DNA of 11,310 nt from Trueperaceae bacterium (lineage in GTDB: Bacteria; Deinococcota; Deinococci; Deinococcales; Trueperaceae): assembly GCA_003567075.1 (NCBI GenBank), contig PXAU01000219.1, positions 1 through 11,310 of the forward strand, read 5' to 3'. The translations under genes were made by a program, and so were the position numbers. The notes beneath the pieces were generated by a model that saw only the letters and a program-made list of their open reading frames with translations, was not told where the DNA came from and ran no database searches. Of this stretch, positions 1 to 5,610 are shown piece after piece; position 1 is the first letter of the stretch; each line of letters starts with the position of its first letter.

Positions 1-54
1 CGCAGCGCCAAGCTGCGCTCAGCCCGCAAGATCGCCGCCGGGAGCGCACCATGA
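1..54 (+). CDS. rsmH: 16S rRNA (cytosine1402-N4)-methyltransferase RsmH, C-terminal end only
   Basis: The first 17 codons read as the basic tail of a protein (begins RSAKLRSARKIA) and end at TGA 52-54. RsmH (MraW) proteins normally finish with a segment of the form NPRSRSAKLR, and rsmH normally sits directly upstream of ftsL in dcw clusters, so both residues and position fit. The enzyme methylates N4 of C1402 in 16S rRNA in the cytoplasm. The stop overlaps the ftsL start as ATGA (51-54), indicating translational coupling. The rest of the gene lies left of the window, so nothing can be said about its active site. The call rests on a very short segment plus context. Confidence 0.8.
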   Translation, partial: RSAKLRSARKIAAGSAP

Positions 55-377
55 CGCCGCTGGCCGGCCGTCTGGTGGCGCTCTTCCTGGCCCTGGTGCT
101 GCTGCTGGCGGCGATCGGCGCGCACGGTCAGCAGCGCTTCCTCCACCAGGCGCAGCTGTTGCGCGACAAGGACGCCGCCGTCATCGAGCTGGCCGCCGCC
201 CGCTCGGCTGCGGCCGCCGTCAACGGTCCGCTGGCGATCAGCCATTGGGCGCGGGAGCGCGGCATGGTGCCGGCCCCAGACGCCCTCGACGTGATCCCGG
301 TAGCGCCCTCGCCACTTCCTCCGCCGAGGCGCGTGGTCGAGGCACCGAGCCTGGAGGTCTTGACACTATGGCGTTGA
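51..377 (+). CDS. ftsL: Cell division protein FtsL (FtsL-like bitopic membrane protein)
   Basis: A 108-residue protein with a single strongly hydrophobic segment at about residues 8-24, followed by an Ala/Leu/Gln-rich stretch (about 27-58) suited to a coiled coil, then GPLAISHWARERGMVP, which resembles the end of the periplasmic FtsL domain, and a proline-rich tail. This is the layout of FtsL, which joins FtsB and FtsQ in the divisome and helps activate FtsWI. The start ATG 51 overlaps the rsmH stop, with GGGAG at 40-44 as ribosome binding site. The 3' end overlaps ftsI by 10 nt. FtsL is poorly conserved in sequence, so the call depends on topology, size and its place between rsmH and ftsI. 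No FtsB-like gene is visible here. Confidence 0.8.
   Translation: MTPLAGRLVALFLALVLLLAAIGAHGQQRFLHQAQLLRDKDAAVIELAAARSAAAAVNGPLAISHWARERGMVPAPDALDVIPVAPSPLPPPRRVVEAPSLEVLTLWR
353..358 (+). promoter_or_regulatory. Ribosome binding site that fixes the ftsI start
   Basis: GGAGGT lies 9 nt before ATG 368, inside the end of ftsL. It decides for ATG 368 over an in-frame ATG at 245, which would add 41 non-family residues and overlap half of ftsL. Confidence 0.7.
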
Positions 378-1765
378 ACGACACGCGCGCACCCGCAGCG
401 CCGAGCGACTCGTTGCGCCTGCATCGCGGTTGGCTCCTGGCGCTGGTGCTGACGCTGCCGCTGGGCGCCGCCCTGGCCGGCTTCGCCTCGGTCCAGAAGG
501 GCGCGCCCGCCTGGCCCGAGGCGCTGGTCGAACTGCCGGTCCGCGGCACGCTGCTGGCCGCCGACGGAACGGTGCTGGCCGACGGTCCGGCCGAAGCTCG
601 GCAGTACCCACACGGCAGCCTGGCGGCACCGCTGCTCGGCTTCACCGGCGCCGTGCAGCCGGACGGGCGCTTCGGGCTGGAGGGGCTCGAGTACACCTTG
701 GACGCCCGTCTCCAGACGGGCGAAGCGGTCAGGCTGACCATCGATCCCGCCATGCAAGCCGCGGCCGAGGCCCACCTGGCCGTGAGCGTGCACGCGACCG
801 AGGCCGAGAACGGGGCCGCCGTCATCCTCGAGGTCGCGAGCGGCCGCGTGCTCGCCGCCGCCTCGTACCCGACCTTCGACGCCAACGCCTGGCGCAGCGC
901 CGATCGGGAGGCCATGCAGAACCGGCCGTTCCTGCAGCACTACGAGCCCGGGTCGATCGTCAAGCCCTTCGTGGTGGCTGCCCTGCTCGAGAGCGGCCGG
1001 ATCCGTCCGGACGAGGTGGTCGACGCCCCCATGCACCTGCGCGTCGGGAACAAGACCTTCCGCGACGTGGTCAACCACGACCCGCAGCTCTCCGTCGCCG
1101 ACGTGCTGCGTTACTCCAGCAACAGCGGCACCATCCACCTCGCACAGATGCTTGAGAGCGCCGAGCTGCACGCCTGGCTGGCAGCCTTCGGCTTCGGTCA
1201 GGAACTGCCGCTGCGCTCCACCTTTACGCGCCGCGGGCAACTGAACGCATGGGAAACGTGGGTGCCGCAGGACCACGCCACGATCGCGATCGGCCACTCG
1301 ATCGCCACCACGGCCCTGCAGATGGCAGCGGCCTACGCCATCATCGCGAACGACGGCCGCTACATGCCGCCGCGCGTGGTCGAGGACGAGCCCGTGCCGA
1401 CGCCCCACCAGGTGCTCTCGCCCGAGGTGGCCATGACGGTGCGACACATGTTGCAGTACACCGTAGAAGCCTCGAGCCTCCGCCAGAACAGCATCCCCGG
1501 CGTGAGCTTCGCCGGCAAGACCGGCACCGGCGACATCTTCGACGCCGAGGCCAACGCCTACCTTCCGGGCGACTACACGCTCTCCTTCGCCGGCATGTTC
1601 CCGGCCGAGAAGCCCGAGGTGGTCATCGTGGTGTACGTACAGAAGCCGCGGACGCTCACCTCGTCGACCCTCGTGGCCGCACCGCTGTTCCGCGCCATCG
1701 CCAGCGAAGTGGTGGCCGGCTGGGGCATCGCACCTGGAGCGCGCATCGAGGCCAGCCTCGAGTGA
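368..1765 (+). CDS. ftsI: Septal peptidoglycan transpeptidase FtsI (class B penicillin-binding protein, PBP3-like)
   Basis: Starting at ATG 368 this is a 465-residue protein: a short cytoplasmic N-terminus, one membrane anchor (about 21-42), then a periplasmic transpeptidase. The three penicillin-binding motifs are present: SIVK with nucleophile Ser196 and Lys199, SSN at 250-252, and KTGTG beginning at Lys384. It should cross-link peptide stems at the septum together with FtsW. The class B family is usually about 550-650 residues. Here the N-terminal pedestal is reduced to a strip from RGTLLAADG (about 59) through YPHGSLAAPLLGFTG to GLEGLEYT, so nearly all of the dimerisation/linker insertions are missing, although the strip itself is recognisable. 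There is no C-terminal PASTA domain. The gene overlaps ftsL by 10 nt. The following gene is murF, not murE. The family call is secure; FtsI rather than an elongation PBP2 is inferred from context. Confidence 0.95.
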   Translation: MALNDTRAPAAPSDSLRLHRGWLLALVLTLPLGAALAGFASVQKGAPAWPEALVELPVRGTLLAADGTVLADGPAEARQYPHGSLAAPLLGFTGAVQPDGRFGLEGLEYTLDARLQTGEAVRLTIDPAMQAAAEAHLAVSVHATEAENGAAVILEVASGRVLAAASYPTFDANAWRSADREAMQNRPFLQHYEPGSIVKPFVVAALLESGRIRPDEVVDAPMHLRVGNKTFRDVVNHDPQLSVADVLRYSSNSGTIHLAQMLESAELHAWLAAFGFGQELPLRSTFTRRGQLNAWETWVPQDHATIAIGHSIATTALQMAAAYAIIANDGRYMPPRVVEDEPVPTPHQVLSPEVAMTVRHMLQYTVEASSLRQNSIPGVSFAGKTGTGDIFDAEANAYLPGDYTLSFAGMFPAEKPEVVIVVYVQKPRTLTSSTLVAAPLFRAIASEVVAGWGIAPGARIEASLE

Positions 1766-1775
1766 CGCCCAGTGC

Positions 1776-1805
1776 CGGTGCCGGCCCTGCAGCGGTGCGG
1801 CACCG
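1776..1805 (+). promoter_or_regulatory. GC-rich inverted repeat after ftsI (possible RNA hairpin)
   Basis: CGGTGCCG at 1776-1783 is exactly complementary to CGGCACCG at 1798-1805, giving an 8-bp GC-rich stem with a 14-nt loop that starts 10 nt after the ftsI stop. No run of T follows, so it is not a classical intrinsic terminator. It could slow transcription, mark an mRNA processing end or act as an attenuator. At this GC content a chance 8-bp repeat in a 134-nt gap is not very unlikely, so confidence in function is low. Confidence 0.3.
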
Positions 1806-1845
1806 ACCTGTCCGACGCGGCCGAGCATCGCGCGGGATGACGCCT

Positions 1846-1872
1846 TATGATGTGTATGATGTGTACGATACG
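1846..1872 (+). repeat. Nine-base tandem repeat TATGATGTG x2 plus one degenerate copy
   Basis: TATGATGTG occurs at 1846-1854 and again at 1855-1863, followed by TACGATACG at 1864-1872, which matches at 6 of 9 positions. This is a marked AT-richer island in a very GC-rich sequence. Each copy carries a -10-like hexamer (TATGAT twice, TACGAT once), but I find no convincing -35 element at the right distance. It could be promoter material, a regulator-binding array or the coding part of a leader peptide. Confidence 0.75.
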
Positions 1873-1897
1873 CCACATGGTGGCGGAGGTGCGGTGA
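1847..1897 (+). other. Possible 16-codon leader ORF upstream of murF
   Basis: An ATG at 1847 opens a 16-codon frame reading MMCMMCTIRHMVAEVR that stops at TGA 1895-1897. The stop overlaps an in-frame alternative murF start GTG 1894 (GTGA) and ends 2 nt before the preferred murF ATG 1900. Five Met and two Cys in 16 residues is an unusual composition that comes from the 9-bp repeat. No good Shine-Dalgarno sequence precedes it. It may be a leader peptide or translational-coupling device, or an accident of the repeat. Confidence 0.2.
1885..1890 (+). promoter_or_regulatory. Ribosome binding site for murF
   Basis: GGAGGT lies 9 nt before ATG 1900, the same motif and spacing as at ftsI, which favours that start. 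GTG 1894 is in frame only 3 nt after the motif and would add just two residues. Confidence 0.7.
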
Positions 1898-1899
1898 CC

Positions 1900-3255
1900 A
1901 TGCAGCGGCTCGACCTCGACAGCCTGTGCGCGATCCTGGGCGACCAGGTGGTGGCGCTGCCGCTCGAGCGCGGCCTGCCGCCCGCGACCGGACTGGCCTC
2001 GCACACCGACCACCTTCGGCCTGGTGAGGCCTTCGTGGCGCTCGCCGGCGCCCACGGCCACGGGCTCGACCACGCCGCGCGCGCGGAGGCGGCCGGTGCC
2101 GCCTTCCTGATCAGCGACCGCCCGCATCCCCGGGCGTTGCTCGTGCGCGACGCAGCGGCCGCGCTCGCTCACCTGGGTCGCCACGCCCGCGAGCAGCGCC
2201 GCGGCCCGGTCGTCGGCGTCACCGGCAGCGTCGGCAAGACGACAACGAAGACCTTGCTCGGCGCGGCGACGGCGGCGCGCACCAGTCCCGGCAACATCAA
2301 CACCCCGGCCGCTCTGGCCTGCGTGCTGGTGCACGCCTGGCTGGTCGACGCGCCCGAGCGCCCGCTGGTGATCGAGCTCGGCATCGACCGCCGCGGCGAG
2401 ATGGCGACGCTGCTCGAGCTGGTGCGACCCAGCCACGGCGTCCTCACCGCCATCGCCGAGGCGCACCTAGAGGGCCTGGGCGACCTGCGCGACGTCGCGC
2501 GCGAGAAGAGCCTCGTGCTACACGCGGCCCCAGCCGGTCGCTACGTGGGCGAGCAGGCCTGGGCCTCGCTCGACCCGGCGCTCCACGCCTCGAGCCTGCG
2601 CATCGGCCTCGGCGACGGCCTGCCCAGCGGACGCTTCGACGCTGCGCAACGGCAGCTGCACGCGCGACTGCGCCGGCCTGACGGCGGCGAAGCCCACGTG
2701 TCGCTCACACTGCCGGGCTTGGGTGCGCCGCTGGCGCAAGCGGCGCTGGTGGCGCTGCAGGTCGCGCTCGACCTGGGCGTGACGCCGCGCCTGGCGGCCG
2801 AGCGCGTGGCGGCCGCACGCCTCGAACCGCGACGCCTGCAGGCCCACGTGCTGGGTCCGCTCACGCTCCTCGACGACGCCTACAACGCCAGCCCCGTCTC
2901 GATGCGCGCGGCCTTGGACGTGCTCGCAGCGCTGCCGGCGCCGCGAGCCGCGGTGCTCGGCGACATGCGCGAGCTCGGCAGCCGCAGCCACGACGCGCAC
3001 GCTGAACTGGGCGCGCTGGTCGCGGCCGCTGACCTGGCGGGCGTCTGGTTCGTCGGCCCGGAGAGCCGCCGCGCCTTCGAGGCGACCACCGGCCGCCACG
3101 AGCGCCACCACCACCCCGACGTCGAGGCGCTGCTGCGCGACAAGGCGGGCTTGCCCCGGCGCGGCAGCCTGCTGATCAAGGGCTCGCGCTCGATCAGGCT
3201 CGATCGCCTGGTCGACGCCCTCCTGGCTGAGCACGCGCTGACGGTGGCCTCGTGA
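1900..3255 (+). CDS. murF: UDP-N-acetylmuramoyl-tripeptide--D-alanyl-D-alanine ligase MurF
   Basis: A 451-residue Mur ligase with the usual three domains. The N-terminal domain (about 1-100) binds UDP-MurNAc-tripeptide. The central ATPase domain opens with the P-loop GVTGSVGKTTTK (Lys113), followed by ELGIDRRGEM, matching the MurF form ELG-x3-GE, and AEAHLEGLGDLRDVAREKS, which carries the His and the Lys expected to be carbamylated. The C-terminal domain has DDAYNASPVSMRAAL, a MurF hallmark. It adds D-Ala-D-Ala to the UDP-muramoyl tripeptide in the cytoplasm, completing the pentapeptide. ATG 1900 aligns with the usual MurF N-terminus (six residues to the first conserved Leu) and has GGAGGT 9 nt upstream. 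The stop overlaps the mraY GTG as GTGA. All catalytic motifs appear intact, in contrast to MraY and MurD next to it. Confidence 0.96.
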   Translation: MQRLDLDSLCAILGDQVVALPLERGLPPATGLASHTDHLRPGEAFVALAGAHGHGLDHAARAEAAGAAFLISDRPHPRALLVRDAAAALAHLGRHAREQRRGPVVGVTGSVGKTTTKTLLGAATAARTSPGNINTPAALACVLVHAWLVDAPERPLVIELGIDRRGEMATLLELVRPSHGVLTAIAEAHLEGLGDLRDVAREKSLVLHAAPAGRYVGEQAWASLDPALHASSLRIGLGDGLPSGRFDAAQRQLHARLRRPDGGEAHVSLTLPGLGAPLAQAALVALQVALDLGVTPRLAAERVAAARLEPRRLQAHVLGPLTLLDDAYNASPVSMRAALDVLAALPAPRAAVLGDMRELGSRSHDAHAELGALVAAADLAGVWFVGPESRRAFEATTGRHERHHHPDVEALLRDKAGLPRRGSLLIKGSRSIRLDRLVDALLAEHALTVAS

Positions 3256-4187
3256 ACGCGCTCGGCGTCACCGGACTGGCCGCGCTGCTGGGGTTGCTGG
3301 CCAGCGGCGCCTACCTCCAGCTCGCGCGACGCGCCGGCTGGGGCAAACCCGTGCGGGCAGACGGCCCGCGCGCGCACCTCGGCAAGGCCGGCACGCCCAC
3401 GATGGGCGGTATCGCCTTCCTGACGGTGGGGCTGCTGCTGGGCCTGGCCTTCGGGCCGCGCGACGCCGACCTGGTCGCGCTCATGCTGCTGGTCGCCGCC
3501 GCGGCCGGGCTCGGACTGGCGGACGACCTCACCTCGCTCCGGCGCGCGCGCCGCGCCGTGGTCGAAGGCCCCAGCGCCGTCGAGACCGCCACCGGCGTGC
3601 TGGCGCGGCACCGACTGGTGGTGCAGGGCCTGATCGGCGCGACCTTCGCCGCCTACGCGGTGGCGCAGGCCGGGGTGCAGGTGTTCGGTCCCGCCTGGCT
3701 CGACATCGTGTTCCTCACGCTGGTGCTGGTCGGCAGCGTCAACGCCTTCAACTTCACCGACGGCCTCGACGGACTCTGCGCCGGCATCGCCGCCATCGTG
3801 CTGCTGGCGTTCCTCGGCTCGCCCCTGGGGGCGGCCGTCCTGGGCGCGCTGCTGGGCTTCCTCTGGTACAACGCCCATCCGGCGCGGCTGTTCATGGGCG
3901 GAGTCGGCTCCGAAGGCCTCGGCGCGTTGGTGGCAGGCCTCGCCATCCTCGGTGGTCAGGTGTGGTGGCTCCCGCTGCTGGCGCTCGTGCCGGTGCTGGA
4001 GGTGCTCTCGGTGATCGTCCAGGTCGTCTACTTCCGCGCCACCGACGGCAAGCGGCTGCTGCGCATGGCGCCGCTGCACCACCACCTCGAGCTCTCGGGC
4101 TGGCCCGAGACCCGGATCGTGACCCGCTTGTGGCTGGTCACGGCAGCGCTGGTCGCGCTCACCGCAGCTTCCTGGGGCGGGGCCTAG
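3252..4187 (+). CDS. mraY: Phospho-N-acetylmuramoyl-pentapeptide-transferase MraY, with an altered active site
   Basis: A 311-residue polytopic membrane protein, a little shorter than the usual 320-360, that should move phospho-MurNAc-pentapeptide from UDP to undecaprenyl phosphate and make lipid I. Recognisable family motifs are HLGKAGTPTMGG near residue 43, the Asp pair D91-D92, NAFNFTDGLDGL (N164-L175, with N167 and D170), WYNAHPA, and HHHLELSGWPET (His276-278). Three usually conserved positions are changed. The FMGD motif reads FMGG, so the third catalytic Asp (D231 in Bacillus subtilis, D265 in Aquifex aeolicus) is Gly217. The Lys three residues after the Asp pair is Ser95. The later RQK lysine is Arg. 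A Glu (221) stands where GSL normally has Leu. GTG 3252 overlaps the murF stop. The family is certain, full activity is not. Confidence 0.93.
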   Translation: MNALGVTGLAALLGLLASGAYLQLARRAGWGKPVRADGPRAHLGKAGTPTMGGIAFLTVGLLLGLAFGPRDADLVALMLLVAAAAGLGLADDLTSLRRARRAVVEGPSAVETATGVLARHRLVVQGLIGATFAAYAVAQAGVQVFGPAWLDIVFLTLVLVGSVNAFNFTDGLDGLCAGIAAIVLLAFLGSPLGAAVLGALLGFLWYNAHPARLFMGGVGSEGLGALVAGLAILGGQVWWLPLLALVPVLEVLSVIVQVVYFRATDGKRLLRMAPLHHHLELSGWPETRIVTRLWLVTAALVALTAASWGGA

Positions 4188-4188
4188 G

Positions 4189-5610
4189 GTGCGTCTGCTG
4201 GTCTACGGCCTGGGCCGCTCGGGCAGCGCGGTGCTGGCGCGCGCGCTCAACGCCGGCCACCAGGTCGGCTTCGTGGAGCAGCGGCCCAGCGGCCCCGACG
4301 TCGACGCCGCACTGGCGCTCGGCGCCGAGCGCGTGACGGACGTCGCCGCCTGGCCGGCGGCGTGGTGCGTGGCCGCCCCCGGCGTGCCGATCGACCATCC
4401 CGACCTGGCGCGGCTCCGCGGCGCCGGCACCGAGGTGATCGGCGAGGTCGAATGGATCGCGCGCACCGTGCCCGGCCGCATCGTCGGCGTCACCGGCACC
4501 GCCGGCAAGGGCAGCGTCACCCGTTGGCTCGCCGACACCCTCGTGGCGGCGGGCGTGCCCGCGGTCGCGGGCGGCAACCTCGACCCGCCGCTGGCCGCGG
4601 TCGCCGACGCCAACGGCACCTGGGTGGTCGAGCTCAGCTCCTTCCAACTCGAGCGCTCCCCCAGCCTGCGGCCCGACGTGGCCGTCGTGCTCAACTTAGG
4701 CGTCGACCACCTCGATCGCCACGGCGACGTGGCCCGCTACCACGCCGCCAAGCACGCCATCCTGGCGAACCTCGGCTCCGAGCAGGCCTTCGTCTTCGAC
4801 GCCGGCGACCCCGGGCTCCGCGGCTGGGCCGCGCGCACCCCCGCGCGCCTGCTCCCCTACGTCAGCTCGCCGTCCGCTGCCCAGACCTTGCGCGACGAGC
4901 TCGGCCTCGCGCCCGCCGCAAGCGTCCACCTGCGCGACGGCACCCTGCGTCTGGCCGACCAGCCGCTCCTGCGCGCCGACGAGCTGCAGGTGCCCGGCCG
5001 CCACCAGCACGGCAACGCCCTGGCGGTGGCGCTCGCGGCACAGGCGCTCGGGCTCCCCGACGACGCCATCGCACACGGCCTGCGGGCCTTCCGCGGCCTG
5101 CCCGGCCGCTACGCCGAGGTCGGTCGGTTGGGTGACGTACGCTTCCTCGAGGACTCGATCGCCACGCGCGAGCTGGCCGTGGCGGCGGCGCTCGCGGCAA
5201 CGCCGGCACCGCTCGTGTGGCTGGCCGGCGGCGTCGACAAGGGCGCGGACGTCGGTACCCTCGAAACGCTCGTGCGCGAGCGGGTGAGCCTGCTGATCGG
5301 GCTCGGCGCGAGCGGCCCGGCGCTGGTGGCGCGGGCGCGCGAATGGACCGACACCTCGTTGGTGCCCGAGCCTGACGGCCGGCGTGCCCTGCAGCTAGCG
5401 GTGCGGCAGGCGTACGACCACTTGCACGAACGCCACGGCGGTCGGGGCCAGGTGCTGCTGGCGCCCCTGGCTGCCTCCTTCGACCAGTTCCGCGATTACG
5501 TCGAGCGCGCAGAGGCGTACCGCGAGGCGGTCCACACCTTGGTGTGGCAGGTCCAGGAGCGAGCACGTGCGAGCGAAGCAACGGAGGTGCCGTGGATCCC
5601 CTGCTGCTGA
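4189..5610 (+). CDS. murD: UDP-N-acetylmuramoyl-L-alanine--D-glutamate ligase MurD
   Basis: A 473-residue Mur ligase. The N-terminal Rossmann-like domain begins LLVYGLGRSGSAV and contains APGVPIDHP. The central domain has the P-loop region GVTGTAGKGSVT (Lys107), ELSSFQLE (148-155), NLGVDHLDRH (D173, H174) and AAK with Lys188, the expected carbamylated lysine. The C-terminal domain has DSIATR (322-327), GGVDKGAD and LLAPLAASFDQFRDY. It adds D-Glu to UDP-MurNAc-L-Ala. Two motifs deviate: the residue after the P-loop Lys is Gly where Ser/Thr is usual, and DSKATN has become DSIATR, losing its Lys and Asn. From memory, deinococcal MurDs share similar changes; I could not check this. The GTG start is 1 nt after the mraY TAG. 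The last 19 nt overlap ftsW, so the extreme C-terminus doubles as its translation start region. Confidence 0.93.
   Translation: MRLLVYGLGRSGSAVLARALNAGHQVGFVEQRPSGPDVDAALALGAERVTDVAAWPAAWCVAAPGVPIDHPDLARLRGAGTEVIGEVEWIARTVPGRIVGVTGTAGKGSVTRWLADTLVAAGVPAVAGGNLDPPLAAVADANGTWVVELSSFQLERSPSLRPDVAVVLNLGVDHLDRHGDVARYHAAKHAILANLGSEQAFVFDAGDPGLRGWAARTPARLLPYVSSPSAAQTLRDELGLAPAASVHLRDGTLRLADQPLLRADELQVPGRHQHGNALAVALAAQALGLPDDAIAHGLRAFRGLPGRYAEVGRLGDVRFLEDSIATRELAVAAALAATPAPLVWLAGGVDKGADVGTLETLVRERVSLLIGLGASGPALVARAREWTDTSLVPEPDGRRALQLAVRQAYDHLHERHGGRGQVLLAPLAASFDQFRDYVERAEAYREAVHTLVWQVQERARASEATEVPWIPCC

Larger units (their letters stand above)
1766..1899. other. ftsI-murF intergenic/leader region, the only gap over 20 nt in the window
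   Basis: This 134-nt stretch separates two otherwise tightly packed gene groups. It contains a GC-rich inverted repeat close to the ftsI stop, a relatively AT-rich 9-bp tandem repeat at 1846-1872, a 16-codon mini-ORF at 1847-1897 and the murF ribosome binding site. In many dcw clusters murE occupies this junction; I see no remnant of a Mur ligase in it. An in-frame ATG at 1837 would extend MurF by 21 residues (MTPYDVYDVYD...), but it lacks a good Shine-Dalgarno sequence and the extension does not resemble a MurF N-terminus. Confidence 0.7.

Noticed and set aside
245..367. Upstream ATG 245 as the ftsI start
   Set aside because: It would add 41 residues without family similarity and overlap ftsL heavily, while ATG 368 has GGAGGT at 9 nt and gives a normal short N-terminus before the membrane anchor.
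1776..1815. Intrinsic terminator after ftsI
   Set aside because: The stem is present, but no T-run follows the second arm, so a classical terminator is not supported.
1846..1869. A full promoter built on TATGAT in the ftsI-murF gap
   Set aside because: The -10-like hexamers are good (5 of 6) but no -35 candidate with more than 2 of 6 matches lies 16-18 nt upstream, so only the repeat itself is recorded.
128..1876. A 582-codon open frame on the minus strand across ftsL, ftsI and the gap
   Set aside because: Its product is His/Gly/Arg-rich with no recognisable motif, it has no Shine-Dalgarno sequence before its ATG, and it mirrors the strong third-position GC bias of the real genes. Other long minus-strand frames (such as 2880-4085 and 7549-9033) fail for the same reasons.
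1837..1899. ATG 1837 as the murF start (extension MTPYDVYDVYD...)
   Set aside because: No good ribosome binding site precedes it, the extension comes from the 9-bp repeat, and the MurF N-terminus aligns well from ATG 1900.
3252..4187. mraY as a pseudogene because of its missing Asp
   Set aside because: The reading frame is intact, other signatures are conserved, and it is coupled at both ends in an intact operon, so substitution is a better reading than decay.
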